From the NCBI GenBank assembly GCA_963836015.1, contig CAWIIF010000004.1, forward strand, positions 1,674,001 through 1,738,000: a stretch of 64,000 nt of DNA. Direction: 5' to 3'. Below are positions 8,381 to 17,903 of the stretch, piece after piece. Origin of the DNA: CAWCDJ01 sp963836015. Lineage in GTDB: Bacteria > Acidobacteriota > Terriglobia > Bryobacterales > Bryobacteraceae. A program made the translations under genes and the position numbers. Numbering within the stretch: position 1 is the stretch's first letter; each line of letters starts with the position of its first letter. The notes below the pieces were generated by a model that was not told the origin of the DNA, searched no databases, and worked only from the letters and a program-made list of their open reading frames with translations.

Positions 8381-9520
8381 GTGTCGAACCAGAAACAGGG
8401 GATCAGCCGCAGGCGGCTGCTCGATGCTGCGTCGCTCGCGGCAGCAGTCGCCAGCCAGGCACATGCGGCGCCGGATGCCCAAGGGAAAATCGAACCAATC
8501 GCGAACTTCAAGTTCGATATCGAAGACCAGAGGGGCTGGGTGGGGCCGGGAGGCTCCGCGAAGGAAGCTACGGTGGAGCAGTTCCCGGTGTCGCAGAGCA
8601 TTGCCGGCGTTTCCATGCGGCTGAAGCCGGGCGCCATACGCGAACTGCACTGGCACGCACTGGCGGCGGAGTGGGCCTACATGATCGAGGGCCGATGCCG
8701 CGCCACGGTTGTGATGCCCAACGGCCAGAGCGAAATCGCGGAGTTCATCCCGGGCGATACGTGGTACTTCCCGCGCGGTCACGGCCACGCCTTGCAGGCC
8801 ATGGATCAGGATTGCCATTTCCTGCTGGGCTTCGACAACGGACACTTCTCCGAGTTCGGCACGTTCAGTATTACGGATTGGATTGCCAACACGCCTCCCG
8901 AGGTGCTCAGCCGGAATCTCGGTCTGCCCGCGTCGGCATTTTCGAATTTCCCAAAGAAAGAGGTCTATATCTGCCCCGGCAAGGTTCCCGATAGGGCCAT
9001 CGAACCGCTGCGCGAGGGGCAACTCCAGCCCTCGCAGGTTTCTCACAAGTACCGTCTGGACTCGCAACCGCCCCGGGTCTTTCCCGGCGGCAGGGAGTAC
9101 CTGGTCTCTTCCCGGGAGTTTCCCATCCAGACCAGCCTCACGGCGGTGCGCATGGATCTTCAACCCGGCGGGCTGCGTGAACTGCACTGGCATCCCAACG
9201 CCGATGAATGGCAGTATTACGTACGCGGCCGTGCACGTGTCCGCGTTTTCGGGTCGCACGGGCGCACCCGGACCGAGGAGTTCGGGCCCGGCCATGTGGC
9301 CTTCATCCAAAAAGGTTATGGCCACTATGTCGAGCAGATCGGAAATGAGCCCACCGAGATACTGATTCTCTTTAACAGCGGGGAATACCAGGAAATCTCG
9401 CTCACTAACTGGCTCGGCGGCAATCCGGCTTCACTGTTGGAAGACAACTTCGGCATCTCCAGGAGCATGGTGGACCAACTGCCGAAACGAGAGACCGGGA
9501 TTATCGACAGAAAGGGCTAA
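8381..9520 (+). CDS. oxdC: Bicupin oxalate decarboxylase, exported
   Basis: Two germin-like cupin domains are clear. Cupin 1 has ELHWHALAAEWAYMIEG with FPRGHGH; cupin 2 has ELHWHPNADEWQYYVRG with KGYGHYV. Each supplies the three His and one Glu that bind Mn. Oxalate decarboxylase splits oxalate to formate and CO2. The N-terminal GISRRRLLDAASLAAAVA is a twin-arginine signal, so export is likely. GTG 8381 has a good AGGGG site 8 nt upstream; ATG 8363 and TTG 8357 are alternatives. The catalytic lid reads SEFGT where Bacillus OxdC has SENST, keeping the key Glu. The 3' end overlaps the convergent propeller gene. Confidence 0.85.
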   Translation: MSNQKQGISRRRLLDAASLAAAVASQAHAAPDAQGKIEPIANFKFDIEDQRGWVGPGGSAKEATVEQFPVSQSIAGVSMRLKPGAIRELHWHALAAEWAYMIEGRCRATVVMPNGQSEIAEFIPGDTWYFPRGHGHALQAMDQDCHFLLGFDNGHFSEFGTFSITDWIANTPPEVLSRNLGLPASAFSNFPKKEVYICPGKVPDRAIEPLREGQLQPSQVSHKYRLDSQPPRVFPGGREYLVSSREFPIQTSLTAVRMDLQPGGLRELHWHPNADEWQYYVRGRARVRVFGSHGRTRTEEFGPGHVAFIQKGYGHYVEQIGNEPTEILILFNSGEYQEISLTNWLGGNPASLLEDNFGISRSMVDQLPKRETGIIDRKG

Positions 9521-10956
9521 CGCGGCGCGGTCCAGATATCCAGCACGCCGGCGGTGGCGTGGTTATTGGCGTTGCCCTCCGGGAGCGCGATTCTCCCATC
9601 GACGACAATCGGACTGTTCCAATGACCGGAGCCGCAATCCAGGACGGCAATTTCCGTACCGCTCCTGGCATTGTAGACGTGCAGCCCACCCCTTGGATCG
9701 TATACGTAGAGCAGGCCGCCGGCGACGACCGGGCTCGTTCCACCAGTCGAGTTACTCCAGACCGGCGTCATCTGCCGGTTGCTGATTCTCCAGGCGGCGG
9801 TGCCGCCGTTATCGGCGGCGAACATCCAGGTCCCGGAGCGGTCCCGCCAGACCGCCGGAGCTGTGAACATCATGCCGCCCGAGGGAGTGGACACGGTCTG
9901 CAGTTCGTTGCCCAGGTGCGGATCGGAGCCGGCAATATCGGGGATGCCGAGCAGGCGGATCAGCGAGTCCTTGCCGCCCTGCGCCACCGCGTCCGTCCCC
10001 TGTAGCACGGGTGACGTCGAGCCCAAATCGAGGTCTTGGCCCTCGAGCGTCGAGTTATCCGTCGGAGAATAGTTTCCGAGCACCCGTGTGGCATCGGGGT
10101 CGAGTTCGATGACCGAATCGCCCCAATCGGTCTTGCCGTTATAGGGGCCGTTCCCGGTGGCCACGAATATGTTGCCGGTAACCGGATCGATCACCGCTCC
10201 GGCGCGCCCCCAAATCGCAGATCGCGTAGACGCGCAGGATGCCGGTTGAATCAAGCCCGCACGGTCGCTGCACAGGGAATTCCACACATGCAGGAGCGTG
10301 CCGGTCTGCTCGTCGAGAATGGCGACGTGCCCCTGGTAGGGAGGCGCATCGCCGATGTAGCCGCCGGTGACCGCGATAATACGGCCGCCAAACTCCTTCA
10401 GCGGCGAAGTGATCTTCTCGCGGCCCGGCAGCAGAGTGATCGGGGTCTTCCACACGACATGGCCGTCCCCGATCGCGAGTTTCTGCACGGTGCCATCGGG
10501 CGCCGCGGCGTAGATGTATTGCCGGTCCGGATCGGCGGCGGGTGTGCTGTTCGTAATCTGCGCCGTGCCGGCCCAGCCGGCAAAGCCGGGAGGCGTGTAT
10601 TCCCAAAGAACCGCGCCGCTGTCCGCGTCGATCGCGATGGTCTTTCCGTAGCTGGTCGTGACGAAAAACACATCGCGGTTCGACCCGTTGACGGAGACGT
10701 CGTGGAGGTAGATCGCGGAAGCATCGACCGTGCCATCCAGGTGAACCTGGCGCCGGGTCATCGACGCGATGTCCCTGGCGGTGATGCCCGTCGCGGCGGA
10801 AGCTCCGGAACTGGCTGAATCCAGGCCGAATTGGGGCCAATCGTTCACCGGTTCGTGGCGGCCGGCTCTCTGCGCCGCGATTCGCAAACTCAGAATCCCG
10901 GTCGCGAGGAGCAACCATGGCATGAGCCGCCGTGAAACCGCCACACTGCGGAACAT
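9517..10956 (-). CDS. Secreted PQQ-type beta-propeller protein
   Basis: The 479-residue product has an N-terminal signal or anchor (LMPWLLLATGILSLRIAAQ) and repeated propeller blades of PQQ/BamB type: GKTIAIDADSGAVLWEYTPP, GTVQKLAIGDGHVVWKTPI, GHVAILDEQTGTLLHVW, GGLHVYNARSGTEIAVL. Such propellers are quinoprotein dehydrogenases or scaffold proteins; I do not see a full dehydrogenase active site or haem motif, so a scaffold or binding role is more likely. It is divergent from the tricorn gene and shares a roughly 96-bp promoter gap. Function remains open. Confidence 0.7.
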   Translation of the reverse strand: MFRSVAVSRRLMPWLLLATGILSLRIAAQRAGRHEPVNDWPQFGLDSASSGASAATGITARDIASMTRRQVHLDGTVDASAIYLHDVSVNGSNRDVFFVTTSYGKTIAIDADSGAVLWEYTPPGFAGWAGTAQITNSTPAADPDRQYIYAAAPDGTVQKLAIGDGHVVWKTPITLLPGREKITSPLKEFGGRIIAVTGGYIGDAPPYQGHVAILDEQTGTLLHVWNSLCSDRAGLIQPASCASTRSAIWGRAGAVIDPVTGNIFVATGNGPYNGKTDWGDSVIELDPDATRVLGNYSPTDNSTLEGQDLDLGSTSPVLQGTDAVAQGGKDSLIRLLGIPDIAGSDPHLGNELQTVSTPSGGMMFTAPAVWRDRSGTWMFAADNGGTAAWRISNRQMTPVWSNSTGGTSPVVAGGLLYVYDPRGGLHVYNARSGTEIAVLDCGSGHWNSPIVVDGRIALPEGNANNHATAGVLDIWTAPR

Positions 10957-11052
10957 GGCTCAATCATACGCCAGGGAGGCTCTTGACAGCCAAGGGACGA
11001 CCACCCCGTTCAATTCGTGTATTCTGAATTCACCGTACGAAAAGGAGGACTT

Positions 11053-14000
11053 ATGCGTCTTCTACTTGCCTTCTTCGCGCTGGCGGCCTTTGGTGCCGCC
11101 GAGGACGGGCCGCTGCTGCTTCAGAAGCCCGCGTTGAGTAAGACCCACATCGTATTTGCCTTTGCCGGCGATCTCTGGAGCGTGCCTCGCGAGGGCGGCG
11201 ATGCCGTGCGCCTCACCAGTGGGAGCGGCAACGAAACCGACCCGGCATTCTCTCCAGATGGCACGCGCATCGCCTTCACCGGTGAATACGATGGCAATGT
11301 CGACGTCTTCGTCATCCCAGCCTCGGGCGGCGTGCCCAAGAGACTGACGTGGCACCCGGCGCCCGACCGCGTCCTGGGCTGGACGCCGGACGGCAAGCGC
11401 ATCATCTTCAGTTCCTCCCGAACGGCCTATTCGCGTTTCGCCGAGATGTTCACGGTCCCGGTCGACGGCGGGGTGGAAGAAAGGCTGCCGTTTCCGACTG
11501 GATACGAGGCGTCGATGTCTCCGGACGGGCAATCGATCGCCTATGAGCCCATCGGCCGGGCATTCACGATGTGGAAGAAATATCGCGGCGGCCAGACCAC
11601 GCGCGTCTGGCTGGCGCGCCTCTCCGACAGCAGTATCACCAAAGTGCCGCGCACGAATTCCAATGACTTCAACCCCATGTGGGCCGGGGACCGCGTCTAC
11701 TTCCTTTCGGACCGCAATGGGCCCACGACGCTCTTCTCCTACGACACAAAGACCAGGGCGGTCCGCGAAGCCATTCCCAATCGGGGGCTGGACGTGAAGT
11801 CCGCCTCGCTCGGGCCGGATGCGATCGTGTACGAACAGTTCGGGGGGATATCTCTCTATGACCTGAAGTCCGGCAAGACCAAGCCTGTCAGCATTCGCGT
11901 GCGGGGCGACTTTGCGGAACTGCGCAGCCGGCTCGTCAACGTCGGGCGGCGGCTGACCTCGCCGGCGCTCTCGCCGAACGGAGCTCGCGCCGTGTTTGCC
12001 GCGCGCGGCGAGATCGTCACCGTGCCGGCCGAAAAGGGCGACCCGCGCGATCTGACCAATACCCCGGGGGTCATGGAAAGGGAGCCGCAGTGGTCTCCGG
12101 ACGGCAAGAGCATTGCCTACCTTTCGGACGAGTCGGGCGAATACGCCCTGCACGTGCGGCCCCAGAGCGGCGCGGGCGAAGTGACGAAAATCGAGCTGAA
12201 ACCAGGGTTCTATCGTTCGCCACGGTTCTCTCCGGACAGCAAGAGAATCGCACTGGTAGACAGCTTTCAGCGTCTTTGGTACGTGGACCTGGAGACGAAA
12301 AAGCAAGTCGAGGTGGCTCAGGACACCTATCAGATGCGCAGCGGCGACATCGCGGGCGCCTGGTCCCCCGACAGTAAGTGGCTGGCCTATTCCAAGGTGC
12401 TGCCGAACGAGTTGAGCGCCATTCATCTATATTCGCTCGCGGACGCGAAATCGACGCAGGTGACCGACGGCATGAGCGACGCCACCAGCCCCGTGTTCGA
12501 TAAAGACGGCAAGTATCTTTACTTCACGGCGAGCACGAATTCCGGGGAGGCCTTGGGATTGGACGTTCACGCCGTGGAGAGCACCTCCACCAGTTCGATT
12601 TACCTGGTGGTTCTCGATAAGACGCAGCCCTCCCCGTTCGCTCCCGAGAGCGACGAGGAGAAGCCGGCGGACGACAAGAAGCCCGCCGAGGCCGACAAGG
12701 TGAAACCGGGCGCCCCGAACGTCAAGATTGACCTCGCCGGCATCGATCAGCGCATCCTGTCCGTGCCTATGCCGCCCCGACGCTACACATCGCTTCAGGT
12801 AGCCAAGGCGGGAACGCTGTTGGCGCTGGAAGCGCCGGCGCCGTCCGTAGACGGCCCAACTGGCGGCCCTCCCGGGCAGGCCGTTCACCGCTACGATCTC
12901 AAGGCTCGCAAGAGCGACGTTCCGCTCGCGGGAGTGAACAATTTCCAGATGTCGTTTGGCGGCGAGAAAGCACTCTACCGGCAGGGCGAAAACTGGATCA
13001 TCGCGGCCCTGCGGCCCCTGGCTGCGGGATCTAATGGCGGAGCCCCGCCCGCGGCCATGCCACCGGCCGGCGGCGGCGCTGCGCAGGGCGCGCTCAAAAC
13101 GTCCGGTATCGAAGTGCGGGTCGATCCGGTGCAGGAATGGAAGCAGATGTATTACGAGGCCTGGCGGACCGAACGCGACTGGTTTTACGATCGCAATCTG
13201 CACGGCCTCGACTTGAAAGCGGCGGAGCAGAAGTACGAGCCTTATCTCCGCAACGTCTCTGCGCGCGGCGACCTCACCTATCTGTTCCAGGAGATGCTGG
13301 GCAACATCGTAGTCAGTCACATGGGAACAGGCGGCGGTGATCTGCCTGAAGTGAAGCACGTCCAGACGGGATTGCTCGGGGCGGATTACGAGGTCGCGAA
13401 TGGGAGATACCGCTTCTCGCGCGTCTATAGCGGCGAGAATTGGAATCCGCAGCTCCGCGCGCCGCTGACGCAGCCCGGAGTGAACGTGAAGGCCGGCGAG
13501 TATCTGCTGGCGGTCAACGGCCGCGAGGTGCGCCCTCCCGAAAACGTCTACAGCTTCTTCGAAGGCCTCGCCGAAAAATCCGTAGTGCTGCGCGTCGGCC
13601 CGGATGCAAGCGGCTCCGGGGCGCGCGACGTGACGGTTGTCCCCCTGCCGGACGAGGGTCGCCTACGGAACCTGGCCTGGATCGAGGAGAATCGCCATAA
13701 AGTCGACCAGATGACCGGCGGCAAGGTCGCCTATATCTACATGCCGGATACCGCCAACGGCGGGTTGACCGCGTTCAATCGCTACTTCTACGCACAGATC
13801 GGAAAGGATGCCGCCATTGTCGACGAGCGTTTTAACGGCGGCGGCCTGCTGGCCACCGACATCGCGGAGATCCTCAACCGAAAGCCGCTCAGCGCCGCAT
13901 CCAACCGGGTCGGAGAGCCCTTGATGCAGCCGCAGGGGATTTTCGGGCCGAAGGTGATGATCATCAACGAGCGCGCAGGCTCGGGCGGTGATGCCATGCC

Positions 14001-14337
14001 GTGGTACTTCCGGCGCGCCGGTGTCGGCAAGTTGATTGGCACGCGCACCTGGGGCGGGCTGGTCGGGATGGCCGGAGGGCCAGGGCTGATGGATGGAGGC
14101 TTCGTGGGCGCGCCCAGCTCCGGTATCTACAACCCCCTTACGGGCGAGTGGGAAGTGGAGAACATCGGCGTCCCGCCCGATATCGAGGTGGAGCAGGACC
14201 CGGCCCTGATTCGCAAAGGCCGCGATCCGCAGCTCGAAAAGGCCGTCGAAGTCATCTTGGAGGAGCTCAAGAAAAACCCGCTCCCGAAGCTTCGCCACCC
14301 GGCTTTTCCAAACTACAACCGCCCGGCGGCGCAGTAG
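11053..14337 (+). CDS. Tricorn-type protease with S41 catalytic domain, exported
   Basis: ATG 11053 follows a near-perfect AAAGGAGG site and starts a signal peptide (MRLLLAFFALAAFGAA). The order is a WD40/TolB-like propeller with repeated FSPDGTRIAF, WSPDGKSIAY and FSPDSKRIAL blades, a second propeller, a helical core domain, a PDZ-like segment and an S41 peptidase domain. The catalytic tetrad can be placed: Ser755-His756 (SHMG), Ser977 in NERAGSGGDAMPW and Glu1036 in EVENIG. These match tricorn Ser745/His746/Ser965/Glu1023 with a nearly constant offset. At 1,094 residues it is full length. Its role is degradation of short peptides, here in the periplasm because of the signal peptide. A Pro/Lys/Asp-rich linker sits near residue 540. 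Confidence 0.9.
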   Translation: MRLLLAFFALAAFGAAEDGPLLLQKPALSKTHIVFAFAGDLWSVPREGGDAVRLTSGSGNETDPAFSPDGTRIAFTGEYDGNVDVFVIPASGGVPKRLTWHPAPDRVLGWTPDGKRIIFSSSRTAYSRFAEMFTVPVDGGVEERLPFPTGYEASMSPDGQSIAYEPIGRAFTMWKKYRGGQTTRVWLARLSDSSITKVPRTNSNDFNPMWAGDRVYFLSDRNGPTTLFSYDTKTRAVREAIPNRGLDVKSASLGPDAIVYEQFGGISLYDLKSGKTKPVSIRVRGDFAELRSRLVNVGRRLTSPALSPNGARAVFAARGEIVTVPAEKGDPRDLTNTPGVMEREPQWSPDGKSIAYLSDESGEYALHVRPQSGAGEVTKIELKPGFYRSPRFSPDSKRIALVDSFQRLWYVDLETKKQVEVAQDTYQMRSGDIAGAWSPDSKWLAYSKVLPNELSAIHLYSLADAKSTQVTDGMSDATSPVFDKDGKYLYFTASTNSGEALGLDVHAVESTSTSSIYLVVLDKTQPSPFAPESDEEKPADDKKPAEADKVKPGAPNVKIDLAGIDQRILSVPMPPRRYTSLQVAKAGTLLALEAPAPSVDGPTGGPPGQAVHRYDLKARKSDVPLAGVNNFQMSFGGEKALYRQGENWIIAALRPLAAGSNGGAPPAAMPPAGGGAAQGALKTSGIEVRVDPVQEWKQMYYEAWRTERDWFYDRNLHGLDLKAAEQKYEPYLRNVSARGDLTYLFQEMLGNIVVSHMGTGGGDLPEVKHVQTGLLGADYEVANGRYRFSRVYSGENWNPQLRAPLTQPGVNVKAGEYLLAVNGREVRPPENVYSFFEGLAEKSVVLRVGPDASGSGARDVTVVPLPDEGRLRNLAWIEENRHKVDQMTGGKVAYIYMPDTANGGLTAFNRYFYAQIGKDAAIVDERFNGGGLLATDIAEILNRKPLSAASNRVGEPLMQPQGIFGPKVMIINERAGSGGDAMPWYFRRAGVGKLIGTRTWGGLVGMAGGPGLMDGGFVGAPSSGIYNPLTGEWEVENIGVPPDIEVEQDPALIRKGRDPQLEKAVEVILEELKKNPLPKLRHPAFPNYNRPAAQ

Positions 14338-14364
14338 ATCGGCCCAGGTAGTAAACTGCAAGCT

Positions 14365-15300
14365 ATGCGAAAGTTTTCGATTGGCACGCTCCTGGTTGGA
14401 GCGTTTGCGACCTGTGCACTTGCCGCGCCGCAAGGCAGCCCGTTCGTGGGGCGCTGGGATTTCAATCTGGCCCCGGGCGCCCTCCACGCCGCGTGGCTGG
14501 GCGTCACCCAGAACGGCGGCGCCCTCGACGTCTGGTACCAGCCGACCGGCGGCAATGTTTACCAGGTGAAGGATGCGAAAGTCGCCGGATCCAAACTCCT
14601 GCTGACCATTTCCGGGGCCGATGCGGCCAAGAAGCGGCCCGGGGTTACCTGGGAGCTCGAGGCTGCGGGCGACAAACTGACGGGCGTCCAGAAGCGCGGC
14701 AGCAGCTCCACACCGATCACCGGCGTCCGCGCCCCCGAGCTGAAGCGGGCCGAACCGAGCGCTTGGACTGCGCCGGAGGCCCTGCTCAACGGTAAGAATC
14801 TGGAAGGGTGGGAGCCCATCGGCAACCCCGCCAACAGCCACTGGATCGTGAAAGACGGAATGCTGGTCAACCAGGAGCATGGGGCGAACCTGCGGACCAC
14901 CCGCTCGTTCAACGACTTCAAAGTTCACTTTGAAGTGAACTGCCCGGACCACGCCAACAGCGGATTCTACCTGCGCGGGCGCTACGAAGTGCAACTCGAG
15001 TACGAACCCCTCTCATCGAATCCTCCTGAGCGCCGCATCGGCTCTATCTACGGCCGTATCACGCCCAAGGACATGCCGCGCACGCCGGGCAAGTGGGAGA
15101 CCTTCGATGTGACCCTGGTGGGCCGCACGGTCACGGTAGTGCGCGACGGAGTGACCACCATCGACCACAAGGAGATAGAAGGGATTACGGGCGGCGCGTT
15201 GGACGCCAACGAAGGCGAGCCCGGCCCGTTCTACATCCAGGGAGATCATACCGGCGGATTGAAATTCCGCAATATCACGGTTTCGTTGCCGAAGCAGTAG
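14365..15300 (+). CDS. Secreted DUF1080 protein with extra N-terminal domain
   Basis: This 311-residue protein has a signal peptide (SIGTLLVGAFATCALAAP), a first beta-rich domain of about 110 residues (FVGRWDFNL, LDVWYQ) and a C-terminal DUF1080 domain: LLNGKNLEGWEP, HWIVKDGMLVN, FKVHFEVNCPDHANSGFYLRGRYE and a final FRNITVSLPKQ. The domain is a lectin-like sandwich found in glycoside-processing proteins. It begins 27 bp after the tricorn protease stop. It belongs to the same family as the gene at 6253 but is longer and diverged. Confidence 0.85.
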   Translation: MRKFSIGTLLVGAFATCALAAPQGSPFVGRWDFNLAPGALHAAWLGVTQNGGALDVWYQPTGGNVYQVKDAKVAGSKLLLTISGADAAKKRPGVTWELEAAGDKLTGVQKRGSSSTPITGVRAPELKRAEPSAWTAPEALLNGKNLEGWEPIGNPANSHWIVKDGMLVNQEHGANLRTTRSFNDFKVHFEVNCPDHANSGFYLRGRYEVQLEYEPLSSNPPERRIGSIYGRITPKDMPRTPGKWETFDVTLVGRTVTVVRDGVTTIDHKEIEGITGGALDANEGEPGPFYIQGDHTGGLKFRNITVSLPKQ

Positions 15301-15342
15301 ACGGCCCGCGCGGCGAGATCCGCATCGTTGTAGAATTCCTGC

Positions 15343-16212
15343 ATGCAGGCGACAGCGGTGTGTGTATCTTTTCTTCTCTCGGGACTGGCGCTGGCGGCCG
15401 GCCGTCCGGAGGTTCCGCTTTGGGCCAACGGAGCGCCAGGCTCAGAAGGCAAGACGGCCCGGGAAGTCGACGAGCCGCCCAACCAGGAGCACGGTTACTT
15501 CAAAGTGACCGGCGTCCACCACCCGTCCCTCACGGTCTTCCTGCCGCCGCGCGAGTCGGCCACCGGGGCCGCGATGGTGATCGCGCCGGGCGGCGGACAC
15601 CGTTTCCTCAACTTCGATCAGGAGGGCACGTACGTCGCCGAATACCTGAACAGCATCGGAGTGGCGGGCTTTGTCCTGAAGTACCGCCTGGCGCGCGAGC
15701 CGGGCTCGACCTACAAGATCGAGGACGCGCTGGCCGATGCGCAGCGCGCCATTCGCCTGGTCCGCAGCCGCGCCGAAGAGTGGCATGTGAATCCGGCGCG
15801 AGTCGGCATCATGGGCTTCTCGGCGGGCGGCGAGGTGGCGGCGCTGGCATCCACCCGTTTCGATGCCGGCAAGCCCGAATCCGCCGACCCCATCGACCGT
15901 CTGAGTTCGCGGCCCGATTTCGATGCCCTGATCTACCCCGGCATCCGCGCCGAGAACTACACGATCCCGAAAGATATGCCCGTGACCTTCATGCTCTGCG
16001 CGGATAACGACCGCGGGCCTTCCACCGCTCTCGCCGGTCTGTACCCCATGCTGAAGGCGGCGGGCATCCAAACGGAAGTGCATATCTACGCCTCCGGCGG
16101 CCACGGTTTTGGAATCAACCCGCACACCGGGAGCCATTCGCCGGTCGCCACGACGTGGCAAATACGCCTCGGCGATTGGCTCAAAGATGTCGGCATGCTC
16201 GCGGCGAATTGA
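15343..16212 (+). CDS. Secreted alpha/beta-hydrolase, acetyl-xylan-esterase-like
   Basis: A signal peptide (VCVSFLLSGLALAAG) precedes an alpha/beta-hydrolase domain. The oxyanion segment is AMVIAPGGGH, the nucleophile elbow is GFSAGG with Ser160, and the likely catalytic His is His254 in ASGGHGFG, with an Asp in MLCADND between them. The family (BD-FAE type) removes acetyl or feruloyl groups from plant polysaccharides. It is 289 residues long, normal for the family. It follows the DUF1080 gene by 42 bp and fits the secreted carbohydrate theme of this block. Confidence 0.82.
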   Translation: MQATAVCVSFLLSGLALAAGRPEVPLWANGAPGSEGKTAREVDEPPNQEHGYFKVTGVHHPSLTVFLPPRESATGAAMVIAPGGGHRFLNFDQEGTYVAEYLNSIGVAGFVLKYRLAREPGSTYKIEDALADAQRAIRLVRSRAEEWHVNPARVGIMGFSAGGEVAALASTRFDAGKPESADPIDRLSSRPDFDALIYPGIRAENYTIPKDMPVTFMLCADNDRGPSTALAGLYPMLKAAGIQTEVHIYASGGHGFGINPHTGSHSPVATTWQIRLGDWLKDVGMLAAN

Positions 16213-16253
16213 GTCCCGCGGCCGCCGGCGAAGGAGCGATCCCCTTGGGCACG

Positions 16254-16655
16254 ATGGAGTTCCCGTTTACCGAAACCAGCTACCAGACCGCGCCGCTCGC
16301 GGACTACATCCCCGAGCTCCGCGAGCGGGCTGCCGCCCTGTTCCGGCTTGTCGCTGCGCGGGTCGGTGGGGCCGGAGCGAAGGAATTCAAGGGCAGCTTC
16401 AGCGTGCTGGCGGCGTCGAGCGACGCCACGGCCGCGAAGATCGTGATTTACGAATCGGGGAAGGGCAAGATCAACGGCCACGACCCGCAGCTTGCCGATG
16501 GCATCTATGTGCTGATCCGCGTTTACGGCACCGCCGGACGCACCATCGGAATTGCACCGATGCACCATGAGCGCTTCGCCTATTTCCGCCTTGCGGACGA
16601 TCAGGACCTGGAAGAGATGGCCGACTTCATCGCGGCAAGCGCGCGGGGGCAGTAG
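16254..16655 (+). CDS. Conserved-looking hypothetical protein
   Basis: A 133-residue soluble protein starting at ATG 16254, 41 bp after the esterase. It has an alternating pattern compatible with an alpha/beta fold (ATAAKIVIYESGKGKI, GIYVLIRVYGTAGRTIGIAP) and an acidic C-terminal helix. There is no signal peptide, metal motif or recognised domain. An upstream in-frame start at 16155 would run inside the esterase and was not used. I do not recognise the family. Confidence 0.55.
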   Translation: MEFPFTETSYQTAPLADYIPELRERAAALFRLVAARVGGAGAKEFKGSFSVLAASSDATAAKIVIYESGKGKINGHDPQLADGIYVLIRVYGTAGRTIGIAPMHHERFAYFRLADDQDLEEMADFIAASARGQ

Positions 16656-16722
16656 CCCATAGTTATGCTTGTCCGCGGCGGCGCCGCGCGTTACGATGAG
16701 CGTTCGCTCCAGGTAAACAGGC

Positions 16723-16869
16723 TTGTCGAACTACTTGACCAAACTCTTCCCGCTGGTATTGCTGGTTTGCAACGCGGGGTCCGCCATCTGCTACGCCGCG
16801 GCGGGCGATTACAGGCGTTCCATCTATTGGGCGGCTTCCACGCTCTGCATCGGTGCGATCACGTTCTGA
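16723..16869 (+). CDS. Possible 48-residue membrane peptide
   Basis: A TTG-initiated frame directly after an in-frame stop encodes LTKLFPLVLLVCNAGSAICY, then a polar DYRRS turn and a second hydrophobic run (IYWAASTLCIGAITF), giving a two-helix hairpin. The ribosome binding site is weak (AGG about 10 nt upstream). The regular hydrophobic/polar pattern argues for a real small protein, but this is unproven. A competing 89-residue frame over the same bases is Arg/Gly-rich with no domain. Confidence 0.3.
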   Translation: MSNYLTKLFPLVLLVCNAGSAICYAAAGDYRRSIYWAASTLCIGAITF

Positions 16870-16884
16870 CGCCGAGCGCGCGCG

Positions 16885-17781
16885 CTACCGGTATCTCGCG
16901 GCGAGGAGGAACGGCACGCCCCGCTCCGCGTTGAGCTGTCTGGTCATGTACAGGTCCAGCGCATTGAGCGGAAGAGTCTGGACCGCTCCGCCGCCGGTAG
17001 TGTAGGCCAGGTTTCCGTTTTCGGACCAGTAATCCGAGACCATGTACATGCGCCCGCCCCGCAGAACCAGCAGCGTCAGACGGCGTTGCGTAGCGGCAGT
17101 CTGCGGCCGGTTGGAGGCGGTGATCGCGCGATGCTCATCCGGTGCAGACAGCTCCTCCCTCGGCTGGTAAGTTGACGACCTCGGACTGAGCCTTCCGAAG
17201 GAGGAGGCCGCCGATTCCGGAAGCGGCAAGTCTTCCATGAGCCGCAGCTCGATGCGCGTTTCGCCCTTGAAATTCGGCCGCGGACCCCGGGCGGGCAGAG
17301 TCAGCACCTTGACCGGCCATAGAATTGGAATCGCCCATTCCACGGCGTCCCGCACCGCGTGGCCGCTGCCCCGGATCTTCCCACTACCATCCACTTTGTA
17401 ACGGCCGGCCGAAATCACTTTAGCGCTTAGCGGAAAACTGCCCCCGGGCAATGTCAGCGTGGTGAACTCGAGCTGTATCCAACCTTTGCCGACGAAGTGG
17501 CCCGGGTCGCTGTAATTGCGCAGGCGCGCGGAGAGATAAGCTCCCCTGGGGATCAGTTGCCGGCCGAACATCTCGACGGAGGTGGTGCGGCAGAGGACTG
17601 GGTCGCCGGGCCGCGCCGTTTGAGAGGAGAAGTGCGGCTCGTCGAGCGTGCAGCCCAATAGGGTGCCCGCCGGCAGGAAGCTCCCGCTCCCGTTAACTTG
17701 CACCAGAGATTCGCCTTGCTGCGCCCATCCGGTCAGGGTGGCGCACAGCACGAAAATGGTCGCCAAAGAAAACCTCGACAT
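16885..17781 (-). CDS. Secreted hypothetical protein with beta-barrel-like domain
   Basis: ATG 17781 is preceded by GGAG at 6 nt and begins a signal peptide (RFSLATIFVLCATLTGWAQ). The 298-residue product has a pattern of LPAGTLLGCTLDEP, then LIPRGAYLSARL, then GWIQLEFTTLTLPGGSFPLSAKV, reminiscent of the VirB10/TrbI-type beta-barrel in which a protein sets 'initial value, upper limit and range' strands; this resemblance is tentative. A low-complexity Ser/Pro/Arg stretch follows, then a strand-rich tail with MYMVSDYW. No conjugation genes lie nearby, so a transfer role is not implied. Confidence 0.55.
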   Translation of the reverse strand: MSRFSLATIFVLCATLTGWAQQGESLVQVNGSGSFLPAGTLLGCTLDEPHFSSQTARPGDPVLCRTTSVEMFGRQLIPRGAYLSARLRNYSDPGHFVGKGWIQLEFTTLTLPGGSFPLSAKVISAGRYKVDGSGKIRGSGHAVRDAVEWAIPILWPVKVLTLPARGPRPNFKGETRIELRLMEDLPLPESAASSFGRLSPRSSTYQPREELSAPDEHRAITASNRPQTAATQRRLTLLVLRGGRMYMVSDYWSENGNLAYTTGGGAVQTLPLNALDLYMTRQLNAERGVPFLLAARYR

Positions 17782-17903
17782 GACACACTCCGCCTTTCTT
17801 TGCCTCTTGTCTGTTAGAAAACAGGCCAATTGCACAAATGCGAACCTATAGCGGCGTCTGATGCAGGTTCGGCGCATCAGATTTATTTAATCTTGCGGGG
17901 AAC

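Noticed and set aside
16665..16934. 89-residue plus-strand gene
   Set aside because: Basic, low-pattern frame; the overlapping 48-residue hydrophobic frame fits a real protein better.
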